DNA of 64,000 nt from UBA7672 sp030824255 (GTDB lineage: Bacteria; Pseudomonadota; Alphaproteobacteria; Caulobacterales; Hyphomonadaceae), in assembly GCA_942493305.1 (NCBI GenBank), contig OW818686.1:3038001-3102000 (forward strand), in the 5' to 3' direction. Made by a program: the position numbers and the translations under genes. This document shows positions 42,070-50,684 of the stretch, piece after piece (position 1 is the stretch's first letter; each line of letters opens with the position of its first letter). Under the pieces are notes generated by a model. The model was not told where the DNA came from, searched no databases, and saw only the letters and a list, made by a program, of their open reading frames with translations.

Positions 42070-42212
42070 AAGCGCGCATCGTCGGTCTCGCCAATCCAGA
42101 CCTTCCGGTCTGTCATCCGCGCCATGGCTTCCAACCCGAAGGACAGGAAACCAAGTGTGTTGACACGAACTCCGCTGGGTATGCGGACGGCTACTCCCCG
42201 AACGGGGCGTAT
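42070..42212 (-). promoter_or_regulatory. yybP-ykoY Mn2+ riboswitch aptamer
   Basis: On the minus strand the conserved parts appear in order: GGGGAGTAGC (42190-42199), GTCAACACAC (42155-42164) and GGCGAGACC (42084-42092), which are the signature segments of the class. The P1 stem forms between TCGG ahead of GGAGTAG (42198-42201) and CCGA behind GGCGAGA (42082-42085), extended by CG/CG around a bulged T. It lies upstream of a TMEM165-type exporter, a typical target. Confidence 0.9.
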
Positions 42213-42232
42213 CTGGCTGCGCGCGCCTCGAA

Positions 42233-42238
42233 TGTCAA
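42233..42238 (-). promoter_or_regulatory. candidate -35 box for the riboswitch transcript
   Basis: TTGACA on the minus strand lies about 34 bases before GGGGAGTAG. The 14-mer around it (CGAATTGACATTCG) is identical to that ahead of topA. The -10 region (CAGATA at 17-base spacing) is weak. Confidence 0.45.
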
Positions 42239-42271
42239 TTCGTCGCAAACTGCTATGTTTGCGACTGCATC

Positions 42272-43228
42272 TCAGCTTTCCCAATCTCCGTGGTCATGGT
42301 CGTCGGGCACATGGTCCAGGCCCGGCGGCTGTGGATCGCCGGGAAGGGGGATCCACGCAGTTTCGCCTGGCGCCTGCTTGAACCACGTGCCGTTGAACCC
42401 GCCCGCAATAGATGCGCGCCAGTCCGCGGATGCCTTCTCCAGTCTTTCCTTCGACGATGACACGAAGTTCCAGTCGAGATGCCGCGGCCCGTCCAGCGGG
42501 TCGCCGCCTGCGAACATGATCCGCGTTCCCGCCTTCAGCTTCACGGGGCAGGGACGTTGCGGCGACAGTATGGCCATCGTCGCCTCGCCAATCGTCTGCC
42601 CGTCAACTTCCGCCGATCCGCTCACCACATAAAGACAAAGCTCGGGAACCTCGGGAGCTTCGATGGTCGTGTCGCGTTCAGCCGTCAGCGTGAGCTGGCA
42701 GATTCCCGCCGGAAATTCGACTGGAGAGCGATGACCGTAAGCCGCCCCCGAGATCAGAACGCCCGTCGCGCCGCCTGCATCGATCAGCGGCAGCACGTCG
42801 GCGGGATAATGCTGGAAGCTCGGCTCCTGCTCCTCATGCGATTGCGGCAGCGCAACCCATGTCTGGATCGCTTCGATCTTGTGACCGTGCTCGCGTTCAT
42901 GCGGCGGCGTGCGCTCGGAGTGAACGATCCCGCGCCCTGCCGTCATCCAGTTCACGGCGCCCGGCCGGATCGTCTTCATCGTCCCGATGCTGTCGCGATG
43001 GTCCAGCGCCCCGTCGAACAGCCACGTCACCGTCGCCAGCCCTATATGCGGGTGCGAGCGCACGTCGATGGCCTTGCCGGGCGGCATCACAGCCGGTCCC
43101 AGATGATCAAAGAACACGAACGGGCCCACATTGCGCCGCTTGGCGTAGGGCAGCAGCCGCCGCACGCTGAAACCGCCCAGATCCCGCTCGCGCGGCGCGA
43201 TCACCAACTCGACAAGTGGTCCAGACAT
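42272..43228 (-). CDS. pirin family protein
   Basis: This 318-residue protein has the bicupin pirin fold: LPYAKRRNVGPFVFFDHLGP, RSHPHIGLATVTWLFDG, TAGRGIVHSERTP and KIEAIQTWVALPQSHEEQEPSFQHY. The metal ligands (two His in HPHIG, His and Glu in VHSE) are all present, which fits quercetin 2,3-dioxygenase-like activity reported for some pirins. The start at 43228 (MSGPLVELVI) has AGGGA upstream; ATG at 43252 is less likely. It is on the same strand as the exporter gene but separated by the riboswitch promoter. Confidence 0.92.
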   Translation of the reverse strand: MSGPLVELVIAPRERDLGGFSVRRLLPYAKRRNVGPFVFFDHLGPAVMPPGKAIDVRSHPHIGLATVTWLFDGALDHRDSIGTMKTIRPGAVNWMTAGRGIVHSERTPPHEREHGHKIEAIQTWVALPQSHEEQEPSFQHYPADVLPLIDAGGATGVLISGAAYGHRSPVEFPAGICQLTLTAERDTTIEAPEVPELCLYVVSGSAEVDGQTIGEATMAILSPQRPCPVKLKAGTRIMFAGGDPLDGPRHLDWNFVSSSKERLEKASADWRASIAGGFNGTWFKQAPGETAWIPLPGDPQPPGLDHVPDDHDHGDWES

Positions 43229-43293
43229 CGGTTCCCTTTCGTGTCTCTGCATAAGACTATGGACGAGGCCGTCGAGGTTGGGAAACTGTATCG

Positions 43294-44415
43294 ATGACTG
43301 AACCGCACCCCTCCCGTATCGCCTCCGCCTTGCGCGCCCTTGCCATCTGTGTGGTCGCTCTGGCCGCCGCCTGCGCCCCGCTTCAGCAACGCGCGCTGGC
43401 TTATGACAGCCCGCCCCGGCCTGGCTTCTCTGACAACTGGTTCACTTCGTTCGACGGCGCCCGCCTCGGCCTTGATGTCTATCCCGCCCACGCACCCGCG
43501 CAGGGGGCCGGCCCGTGCGACGATGGCGGCGGCGTTGAACTCACCAGCGGCGCTTCCGCCTGTGTCGCTGCTGCCGAAATCTACATGTCAGAACCCGATG
43601 TCGTGATCATCGCCGTTCACGGCATGAACGACTATGCCGGCGCCTTCAAATCTGCCGGCGCGTGGTGGTCTGCCCACGGCGCCACTGTCTATGCCTACGA
43701 CCAGCGCGGCTTCGGCCGCTCCCCCGGTTGGATGATCTGGCCCGATCACGATGTCATGCGAAAGGACTTGGCCTCGGCCATCGCCAACGCTCGCCAGCGC
43801 CACCCAAACGCCCGCATCGCCGTCGTCGGCGAGAGCATGGGCGCCGCCATGGCCGTCACGGCCTTCGCCGAACCCGGCGCGCTCGAGGCCGATGCGCTGA
43901 TCCTGTCCGGCCCTGGCTTTCGCGGCTGGGGCGCTCTGCCGTGGTTCTACAGCGCCAGCCTCTGGGTCTCTTCCCATGTCCGGCCGGACTGGATTGTGGT
44001 ACCGCCCGAAGGCGTCCGCGTCGTTGCCACCGACAACAACGCAAAGCTGCGCGAGATGTGGTTCAACCCGCTCGTCCAGAAGTCCAACCGGATCGACAGC
44101 GTCTTCGGCGTCGTCTCGATCATGGAGGAGGCTGACGCCAGCATCGCCAGCCTGCCGCCGACCGTACCCACGCTGATGCTCTATGGGGCCAAGGACGAAA
44201 TCATCCCCGTTGATGGCGTTATCCGCGCCACCGCCAAGATGCCCGCCCATGTGGAGACCGCCTATTATGAGAAGGGCTTCCACATGCTCATGAACGACCT
44301 TCAGGCCGAGGCCGTCTGGGGCGATATCCTGTCCTTCGCCCGTAGCCCGGAATCACCCCTGCCGTCGGGTTCCCCGCCTATGCCCTGGCTGGTGCAACAG
44401 ACGGTAAACCGTTGA
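43294..44415 (+). CDS. alpha/beta hydrolase, lysophospholipase-like, lipoprotein
   Basis: This 373-residue protein has a lipoprotein leader (LRALAICVVALAAACAPLQQ, lipobox LAAAC). The fold shows VVIIAVHGMNDYAGAFKSAG, YAYDQRGFGRSPGW, the nucleophile elbow AVVGESMGAAMAVT near residue 185, and the acid/His pair region LMLYGAKDEIIPV and YEKGFHMLMND. This is the monoacylglycerol-lipase/PldB-like branch. A ~30-residue Cys-containing insertion (GAGPCDDGGGVEL) near 70-95 could form a disulfide with SACVAA. It is divergent from pirin. Confidence 0.88.
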   Translation: MTEPHPSRIASALRALAICVVALAAACAPLQQRALAYDSPPRPGFSDNWFTSFDGARLGLDVYPAHAPAQGAGPCDDGGGVELTSGASACVAAAEIYMSEPDVVIIAVHGMNDYAGAFKSAGAWWSAHGATVYAYDQRGFGRSPGWMIWPDHDVMRKDLASAIANARQRHPNARIAVVGESMGAAMAVTAFAEPGALEADALILSGPGFRGWGALPWFYSASLWVSSHVRPDWIVVPPEGVRVVATDNNAKLREMWFNPLVQKSNRIDSVFGVVSIMEEADASIASLPPTVPTLMLYGAKDEIIPVDGVIRATAKMPAHVETAYYEKGFHMLMNDLQAEAVWGDILSFARSPESPLPSGSPPMPWLVQQTVNR

Positions 44416-44506
44416 AATTCAACCCGTCAGCTATGCCCGATTGTTAACCAAGCCCGTATAAGGTCGGCTTCAACTGGGGGCCGATTTTCGAGGGCGTCTG
44501 CGCGGA

Positions 44507-45604
44507 ATGCTTGCGCAAGTGAAAAAACTGGCTGGCGACGATTTCGCCGGGCGCTTTGGCGCCTGGTGGAATGGTCGCGACTACGCGCCGCCAGCCGAAG
44601 GCGAAGTCGCCGCCGAATCTGCGGCGGATGCCAAGCCTGCGGCAGTGGCCCCCACGCCCGAGCCTGCTCCCGCCGCTCAACTCCCCCCTGCTGAACCTGC
44701 TCCGGCTCCGGCTCCGGCCAAGTCCGCGCCTGCCTTGGCGAAGCCGTCGCAGGCCCAGGCTGTCGATGGCGGCGCCATCCGTATTCGCGCGCTAGAAACC
44801 CTGTGGGGCGAAGGCCGGTTCTCGCCGGGCTCTTTCGCGCTCGACACCCATATCGTGGACGCTGCACTCCAGCTCACGGACCGTCCCGGCAATGTCGGCT
44901 TCATCGGCGCCGACGCCGCCTTGCTCCAGACATTCGCCGCGCAATCCGATCGCCGCGCGCTCGCCAATGAATGGCGATCCGCCTGCATGGCGCGCGTCGG
45001 CGAAAGCGTCTCGTCCGCCATCGTCGCCGCCTGCGAAGTCGATCGCCCGCGCAGCTTCGAGGATGACTCGCTTCCTGCTGTCGTGAGCATGGAAGCCTTC
45101 GCTTACGCCGATCATAAAGCGGGCCTCGTCGGCCGCGTCTTCCGCGCGCTCGATGCGCGTGGTCGCTGGGTCTTCGTCGACACCACGCGCCGCACGAAGA
45201 AGACGCCGCCACAAGCCTTCGCCTCCGCCTGGGCCGAGCCACAGCTGGCCACCAGTGACGAACTTCAAGAACTCCTGACGCTCGCCGGCTTCAAATCCGT
45301 GCGCCGCATGCCCGTGGCCGAGCATGTGCTCAGCGCCGCCCGCCAGGGCTACGCCAACCTGTCCCGCATTCTCGAACGCGCCGCGTCCGAAGGTCTCTCG
45401 GGCAGGGAAGGCGCGCTTCTTCTGCAGGAACTGGCGTGGGAAGCGCAAAGCTGGCGCGCCCGCATCCGCGCCATCGAGGGCGGCGCGCTCGAGGTCAATC
45501 TCTGGGTCGCCGACAAGACCGTGCAGGAAGGTCCGCTCAACCTCGCGCTGGACCTTACAGTCCGGCCGGATGATGCCGGCGCCGCCGACACGCTGTTCGG
45601 CTGA
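44507..45604 (+). CDS. methyltransferase-like protein with degenerate SAM motif
   Basis: Residues 30-90 of this 365-residue protein are an Ala/Pro-rich linker (PAPAAQLPPAEPAPAPAP). The following domain resembles class I methyltransferases, opening RALETLWGEGRFSPGSFALDTHIV as in relatives that read LFGxGFLSPGG. Motif I, usually VLDIGCGxGG, is VGFIGADAALLQTFA, and the methyl-donor Gly pattern is lost. Downstream strands (GRWVFVDTTRRTKKT) keep the fold. It may be a pseudo-enzyme or bind another ligand. The N-terminus (MLAQVKKLAGDDFAGRFGAWWNG) is a conserved helix. Confidence 0.7.
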   Translation: MLAQVKKLAGDDFAGRFGAWWNGRDYAPPAEGEVAAESAADAKPAAVAPTPEPAPAAQLPPAEPAPAPAPAKSAPALAKPSQAQAVDGGAIRIRALETLWGEGRFSPGSFALDTHIVDAALQLTDRPGNVGFIGADAALLQTFAAQSDRRALANEWRSACMARVGESVSSAIVAACEVDRPRSFEDDSLPAVVSMEAFAYADHKAGLVGRVFRALDARGRWVFVDTTRRTKKTPPQAFASAWAEPQLATSDELQELLTLAGFKSVRRMPVAEHVLSAARQGYANLSRILERAASEGLSGREGALLLQELAWEAQSWRARIRAIEGGALEVNLWVADKTVQEGPLNLALDLTVRPDDAGAADTLFG

Positions 45605-45785
45605 CGCGCTGAAACGCCTCTGGATAGGCGGTTTGGAACGATCCTTGCCGCCCGACCGGCCTACAGCCTGCGATACGCAATTTCATGCTGTCCTGCGTGG
45701 TTCACCCGGCCGGAGCTAGGGGGTATACGCGCGCCAGAATTCCGCGCCCCAGCCTTTTCCGACAGGCGCGTTCCCGGAGTGTCTC

Positions 45786-46826
45786 ATGTTCGACAAGCCT
45801 GCCTTCGCCGGCCACGAAAGCGTCCACCATTTCTTCGATGCGAAGACCGGGCTTCGCGCCATAATCGCGATCCACTCCACCGCGCGCGGTCCCGCTGCGG
45901 GCGGCTGCCGCATGTGGAACTACGTCACCTCTGACGATGCCTTCACCGACGTGCTGCGACTTTCGGAAGGCATGAGCTACAAGAATGCGATGGCCGACCT
46001 GCCGCTCGGCGGCGGCAAGGCTGTCATCTGGGGCAACTCCAAGACTGACAAGACACCGGAGTTGTTCCGCGCCCTCGGCCGCGCCATCAACTCGCTCAAC
46101 GGAAAATACTGGTCGGCCGAAGATGTCGGCGTGTCGGTCAACGATATGGCCTTCGCCGCCGAGGAAACGAAGTACGTCTCCGGGCTCTCCACCGGCAAGG
46201 CGGCCAGCGGCGATCCTTCTCCCGTAACGGCCAACGGCGTGTTCCTCGGCCTCAAGGCGACCGCCCTCCGCGCTTTCGGCACGGACGACCTCAACGGCCG
46301 TCACATCGCGGTGCAGGGCGTTGGCCATGTCGGCGCGTATCTGTGCGGACATCTCGCCAAGGCCGGCGCAAGGCTCACAATCACCGACGTGAACACCGAA
46401 GCGCTCGAAGCTGTCGCGAAAGCGACAGGCGCCGCCATCGTCGCTCCGACAGAGATCTATGATGTGGCCGCCGATATCTTCTCGCCCAATGCCCTCGGCG
46501 CGATCATCAATCCGGAAACGCTCCCGCGCCTCAAGGTGAAGGTCGTTGCCGGCGGCGCAAACAACCAACTCGCGACCCCCGAAATGGGCGACCGCCTGCG
46601 CGAACAGGGCATCCTCTATGCCCCCGACTACGTGATCAACGGCGGGGGCATCATCAACGTCGCCGCCGAGATCGCCGGCGCGTATGACCCCGCCTGGGTC
46701 GAGGCCAAGGTCCAGCGCCTGGTCCAGACCCTCGGCGAAGTGCTGGATCAGGCCGGCACAGAGGGCAGGGCGACCAACCGCGTGGCGGACGAAATCGCCC
46801 GCCGCAGGCTGGTTGCTATTTCCTGA
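45786..46826 (+). CDS. Leu/Phe/Val dehydrogenase family protein
   Basis: This 346-residue NAD-dependent amino-acid dehydrogenase has the catalytic Lys region STARGPAAGGCRMWNY and SYKNAMADLPLGGGKAVIWG, the GxGxxG dinucleotide loop in VQGVGHVGAYLCGHL, and GGANNQLATPEMGDRL, YAPDYVINGGGIINVAAE near the end. It would interconvert a branched-chain or aromatic amino acid and its oxo acid. GGAG precedes the ATG by eight bases. It stands alone. Confidence 0.93.
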   Translation: MFDKPAFAGHESVHHFFDAKTGLRAIIAIHSTARGPAAGGCRMWNYVTSDDAFTDVLRLSEGMSYKNAMADLPLGGGKAVIWGNSKTDKTPELFRALGRAINSLNGKYWSAEDVGVSVNDMAFAAEETKYVSGLSTGKAASGDPSPVTANGVFLGLKATALRAFGTDDLNGRHIAVQGVGHVGAYLCGHLAKAGARLTITDVNTEALEAVAKATGAAIVAPTEIYDVAADIFSPNALGAIINPETLPRLKVKVVAGGANNQLATPEMGDRLREQGILYAPDYVINGGGIINVAAEIAGAYDPAWVEAKVQRLVQTLGEVLDQAGTEGRATNRVADEIARRRLVAIS

Positions 46827-46851
46827 ACCTGCATTAGGTTACCAAATTGTT

Positions 46852-46865
46852 GCATTGCAGCGTGA
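46852..46865. repeat. 14-base direct repeat, copy 1, palindromic core TGCATTGCA
   Basis: TGCATTGCAGCGTG occurs here, ahead of the gene at 46997, and again at 47347-47360 ahead of the gene at 47422. Both lie in promoter regions. The core resembles GC-box operators such as those of PhaR-type regulators; that is only a suggestion. Confidence 0.4.
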
Positions 46866-46996
46866 CCAAGACGCCGAACAATTGGCGCAGGTCTTGCTGG
46901 TAAGATTGGCGTAACGGCTCCCCCAGCGGCATCTCGCCAAAGGAATGTCGGTGAAGCTGGTCCACTGGTGGCTTGGTGTAGGACTTCGGGGGCGTG

Positions 46997-47275
46997 ATGT
47001 CTGAAGTCGTTGTTCTTATCGGTGCTGAAGAAAGCCGCGATCCGTCGCGCCTGATGAAAGCACTCGACGCATTCGCAAAATGGGCCGCGGAATCAGGCAT
47101 TTGGACTGAATCCGACGACGCGCCAGATATCATGATGAAGAGCGAGATGTCCGAGGGCGAGCTTCGCCGGAAACTCGTTTTCCAGAACCGTGATCAGGCG
47201 GCCCGCTTTCTGGTTTTCTGGCGCAACGAACGCCAGCGCGCGATCTCTCTGGAAATGCCCGCCGCTCGCGCCTGA
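46997..47275 (+). CDS. small hypothetical protein, 92 aa
   Basis: A compact soluble protein, MSEVVVLIGAEESRDPSRLMKALDAF followed by WAAESGIWTESDDAPDIMMK and FQNRDQAARFLVFWRNERQRAISLEMP. It looks like a two-helix/strand domain; no family is recognised. ATG at 46997 is taken, three bases after a GTG alternative. It is flanked by two copies of TGCATTGCAGCGTG. Confidence 0.6.
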   Translation: MSEVVVLIGAEESRDPSRLMKALDAFAKWAAESGIWTESDDAPDIMMKSEMSEGELRRKLVFQNRDQAARFLVFWRNERQRAISLEMPAARA

Positions 47276-47346
47276 CGCGCTCCGTATCCAGCTGTCCGCA
47301 CTGTCCGTGATTCGCCGCTTTCAGGGTCCGGAAGCCTGCTTCCTTG

Positions 47347-47360
47347 TGCATTGCAGCGTG
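47347..47360. repeat. 14-base direct repeat, copy 2
   Basis: Identical to 46852-46865; it lies 62 bases before the ATG of the FAD oxidase gene at 47422, in the same orientation as copy 1. Confidence 0.4.
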
Positions 47361-47421
47361 CCAGGTCCCTTGAGACGTCCTGCCGGCTGTTTCTTCCGCG
47401 CCGCGCCGCTATAGAGCGCCC

Positions 47422-48612
47422 ATGTCCCTGCCGTCCGCTTCACGCAAGGCCCCGGTCCGCGTCGCCGTCATCGGCGCCGGTGTGATCGGTCTCGCCGTGG
47501 CGCTTGAGCTGCGCAGCCGTGGCGCGGAAGTCGTGGTCTACGATCGCGGCATGGAGATCGGTGCGGGCGTCACCATCCGTGCCGCCGGCATGCTGGGCGC
47601 AGCCTTTGAATGGGCCGCCGAAGACGACAATCGCGCGCTGGCGGCTCTCTCGCGTCACGCCGGAATGCTCTGGCCTGACTTTGCCGCCCGTATCGAGCGC
47701 CTCTCCAGCGGCTCCATAGAATACTCTGACGAGGGCGCGCTCGTCGTCGCCCGCAACGACGCCGAGATGGACTGGCTGGAAAGCCTTGCAGCAGCCTGCC
47801 AGGCGCGCGATCTCCCGGTCGATCGCCTCTCTGCCGCAGCGCTGCGCGCGCAAGACGGCGCGCTTACCGGCGCCGTGCGCGCTGGCCTGCTTCTGCCCGA
47901 AGATCGCCAGGTCGATCCTGTCCTCCTGCTGCAACGTCTCGCCGCCGCTCTGTCGCGTCAGGGCGTCGGCCTCCGCTTCGGTCGTCAGGTCGAACGTATC
48001 GTCGGCGGCCAGACCTTCCTCTTCCCGGATGGCGACCGCTTTGACCGCGTTGTTCTCGCAACCGGCGCACAGTCCGCCCCCGCCTTCGTCGGCCCCCGCC
48101 ACGCGCCCCTGCCGACGGGCCTCCCTGCTGTCCTGCCTGTGAAAGGCCAGATGCTGGCGCTCGCCCCGTCCGACGCGATGCCCCGCCATGTGGTTCACAC
48201 CCGCGACGTCTACATCGCGCCCAAGTCGCGCTGGGTGCTGATCGGCGCCACGGCCGAACGCGGCCGGTCTGACACCACAGTCGTTCCCGCAGCGCTGGCC
48301 GAGCTGCGCCGCAAGGCGGTGGAAATTGCTCCCGGACTGGCAAATGCGCTCGAACTTTCCTCCTGGGCCGGCATTCGGCCGGGTAGCCCTGACGACGCGC
48401 CACTGATCGGCGAAACAGCCGTGCCCGGCGTGTTGGCAGCCCTGGGCCACTACCGGAACGGTGTTCTCCTCGCGCCCGCAACTGCCGAAATCATCGCCAG
48501 CCAGATCATTGACGGGAAAGTGAGCCCTTTGGCGGCCGCGTTCGACCCGCTGCGGTTTGACAACGGAGACGAGGCGCCGCACTCGCGCTCTGGCTCAGGG
48601 CTCGATAAATAA
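47422..48612 (+). CDS. FAD-dependent amino-acid oxidase, ThiO/DAAO family
   Basis: This 396-residue flavoprotein starts with the FAD loop VAVIGAGVIGLAVALELRSRGAEVVVYD and ends with the family pattern SSWAGIRPGSPDDAPLIGETAVPGVLAALGHYRNGVLLAPATAEIIASQI. It matches glycine oxidase ThiO/DadA-like proteins, which oxidise small amino acids and release peroxide. No thi genes are nearby, so a role in thiamine synthesis is not implied. The C-terminal tail is acidic and short. Confidence 0.89.
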   Translation: MSLPSASRKAPVRVAVIGAGVIGLAVALELRSRGAEVVVYDRGMEIGAGVTIRAAGMLGAAFEWAAEDDNRALAALSRHAGMLWPDFAARIERLSSGSIEYSDEGALVVARNDAEMDWLESLAAACQARDLPVDRLSAAALRAQDGALTGAVRAGLLLPEDRQVDPVLLLQRLAAALSRQGVGLRFGRQVERIVGGQTFLFPDGDRFDRVVLATGAQSAPAFVGPRHAPLPTGLPAVLPVKGQMLALAPSDAMPRHVVHTRDVYIAPKSRWVLIGATAERGRSDTTVVPAALAELRRKAVEIAPGLANALELSSWAGIRPGSPDDAPLIGETAVPGVLAALGHYRNGVLLAPATAEIIASQIIDGKVSPLAAAFDPLRFDNGDEAPHSRSGSGLDK

Positions 48613-48651
48613 AGCCAAAGAAGACCGCCAAGAGAACACCGGGAGACAGAC

Positions 48652-49818
48652 ATGCACAACATCGCCCCCATGACCGAAGATCAGGAAGCGATCCGTGATG
48701 CGGTCGCCGCCGTGTGCGCCCAGTTCGACGCCGAATACTGGCGCAAGACCGACGAGACCGGGAACTGGCCGGAAGAGTTCACCAAGGCGATGGCTGATGG
48801 CGGCTGGCTCGGCATCGCCATGCCGGAAGAGGTTGGCGGTTCGGGCCTTGGCCTGATGGAAGCCTCCATCATGATGCAGGCCGTCGCGCGCTCGGGCGCC
48901 GGCTTCACCGGCTGCTCCTCGATCCACCTCAACATCTTCGGCGCGAAGCCGATCGAGAAATTCGGCACGTCCGAACAGAAGCAGGAGTATCTGCCCAAGA
49001 TCATCGCCGGCGAACAGAAGATGTGCTTCGGCGTGACAGAGCCGAACTCCGGCCTCGACACGTCCAGCCTGCAGACCAAGGCAGAGCGGACGAACTCGGG
49101 CTATGTCATCAACGGCCGCAAGATCTGGACGACCGGCGCACAGCGCGCTGACAAGATCTTGCTGATCGCCCGCACCACGCCGCAGGACAAGGTCGCCAAG
49201 CCCTATATGGGCCTGTCGCTGTTCTACATGGACATGAAGGGCGTCGACGCGAAGCCGATCCCGAAAATGGGCCGCAAGGCGATCGAGTGCAACATGCTGT
49301 ACTTCGACAACGTCGAGATCCCGAAAGAGTCGCTGATCGGCGAAGAAGGCCAGGGCTTCAAATACCTGCTCCAGGGCCTCAACCCCGAGCGCGTGCTGTT
49401 CGCCGCCGAAGCCATCGGCCTCGGCTTTGCCGCGCTGGAGCGTGCAACCACGTACGCAAAAGAGCGCGTCGTCTTCGGTCGTCCTATCGGCCAGAACCAG
49501 GGCGTCGCCCATCCGCTCGCCAAGTGCTGGGCCGAACTTTCCGCCGCCGAACTGCTCACCTACAAGGCGGCGCGCCTGTACGATCAGGGCCTCGAATGCG
49601 GCGCTGAAGCCAACGCCGCCAAATACCTCGGCGCCGAATACGGTTTCAACGCCTGCGAAGCGGCAGTGCTCGCTCACGGCGGCATGGGTTACGCGAAAGA
49701 GTACGACGTGGAGCGCTACATGCGCGAAGCCATGATCGCCCGTATCGCCCCGGTCTCCCGCGAAATGATCCTCAACTACATCTCCGAGCGCGTGCTGGGC
49801 CTGCCGAAGAGTTATTGA
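48652..49818 (+). CDS. acyl-CoA dehydrogenase
   Basis: This 388-residue flavoenzyme introduces a 2,3-double bond in an acyl-CoA. It has the FAD-binding MCFGVTEPNSGLDTSSLQTKAER and GYVINGRKIWTTGAQRAD segments. The catalytic base is probably Glu246 in LLQGLNPERVLFAAEA, the position used by isovaleryl- and long-chain enzymes; the medium-chain position (YEGT) is here IAPVS. It ends RVLGLPKSY. A GGGAGAC ribosome site is eight bases upstream. Confidence 0.95.
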   Translation: MHNIAPMTEDQEAIRDAVAAVCAQFDAEYWRKTDETGNWPEEFTKAMADGGWLGIAMPEEVGGSGLGLMEASIMMQAVARSGAGFTGCSSIHLNIFGAKPIEKFGTSEQKQEYLPKIIAGEQKMCFGVTEPNSGLDTSSLQTKAERTNSGYVINGRKIWTTGAQRADKILLIARTTPQDKVAKPYMGLSLFYMDMKGVDAKPIPKMGRKAIECNMLYFDNVEIPKESLIGEEGQGFKYLLQGLNPERVLFAAEAIGLGFAALERATTYAKERVVFGRPIGQNQGVAHPLAKCWAELSAAELLTYKAARLYDQGLECGAEANAAKYLGAEYGFNACEAAVLAHGGMGYAKEYDVERYMREAMIARIAPVSREMILNYISERVLGLPKSY

Positions 49819-49869
49819 CCACAACGCCGAAGTGCTTCCCCTTCGCAGGGAATGCGGAGGGCAGTACTG

Positions 49870-50661
49870 ATGAAACCTTGTTTGCCGATGGTCGCGGTTT
49901 GTGCGGCATGGATGACTGCGGTGTTGCCGCAATCCTTTGCGCAGCAGGCGACCGCGGACAAGCCGGCGATGTGCTGGGACTACAATACGCTGGCGGAATC
50001 CGTCGGCAGCCGTTTTGGTCTGAAGGGCGCTGCGGATGACACGATCCTCAGCCGAACGGGATATTACACGCTGACCAAGCTGCCGGTGAAACTGAGCGCG
50101 CCGATGAGCGGCGGCACCCAGTCCTGGTTCAAGGTGGAGTTGAAAGCGGAAGCCGAGGGCGGCAGCGCCGCGCTGACTTTGTCCGGCATGCTGGTCGAAC
50201 TGGACAATGTCTCGGTCGACAACTCGTTTCGTAACCTGAAATTCGAAACGCACGTGGATGGGGATGGCCGGCTCCATCACCTGCGGCTGGTCGCGCTCGA
50301 AGCACGGTTCAAGGCGGGCGGCGAGACCATCTCTGTTCCTTTCCGCTCGCAGGGTCCTGACCTCGCGCGGCAGGACTTCGTCATACGGCTCGGCTCGTTT
50401 CCCTCGCCAACAAGGCCGACAGGTGGTTCGGTCGCGTTCGATCCGAAGGCCACCTTGCCAGTCATGGAGCAGATCGACTCGGCCTGGAAGAAAGCTGGAA
50501 CGATGACGATCGAATTCATCCTGCCGGAGACCGGCGCGGTGGTCGCGACATCCCAGGCGTTGCCTTATGCTGGCGACAAGGCCGCAGCAGAATTCATGCG
50601 AATGAACGGCCGTGCGGGCGAAATGATCAGCGGCGGCAAGTGCCAGTACCTCGCCGATTGA
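49870..50661 (+). CDS. hypothetical secreted protein, 263 aa
   Basis: The N-terminus (MKPCLPMVAVCAAWMTAVLPQSFAQ) is a signal peptide; GGAGGGC precedes this ATG, which is preferred over the ATG at 49852. The mature part is beta-rich, with strands such as SWFKVELKAEAEGGSAALTLSGMLVELDN and RLHHLRLVALEARFKAGGETISVPF. Cys residues near both ends (AMCWDYN and GGKCQYL) may form a disulfide. It follows the acyl-CoA dehydrogenase gene in the same orientation. No family recognised. Confidence 0.72.
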   Translation: MKPCLPMVAVCAAWMTAVLPQSFAQQATADKPAMCWDYNTLAESVGSRFGLKGAADDTILSRTGYYTLTKLPVKLSAPMSGGTQSWFKVELKAEAEGGSAALTLSGMLVELDNVSVDNSFRNLKFETHVDGDGRLHHLRLVALEARFKAGGETISVPFRSQGPDLARQDFVIRLGSFPSPTRPTGGSVAFDPKATLPVMEQIDSAWKKAGTMTIEFILPETGAVVATSQALPYAGDKAAAEFMRMNGRAGEMISGGKCQYLAD

Positions 50662-50684
50662 GCCGATGCACGGACTGACCCGAC

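Noticed and set aside
45611..45634. Possible terminator after the methyltransferase-like gene
   Set aside because: The stem has a bulge and no T-run; support is too weak.
48595..50280. 561-residue minus-strand frame over the acyl-CoA dehydrogenase
   Set aside because: Antisense to a conserved enzyme; no signature.
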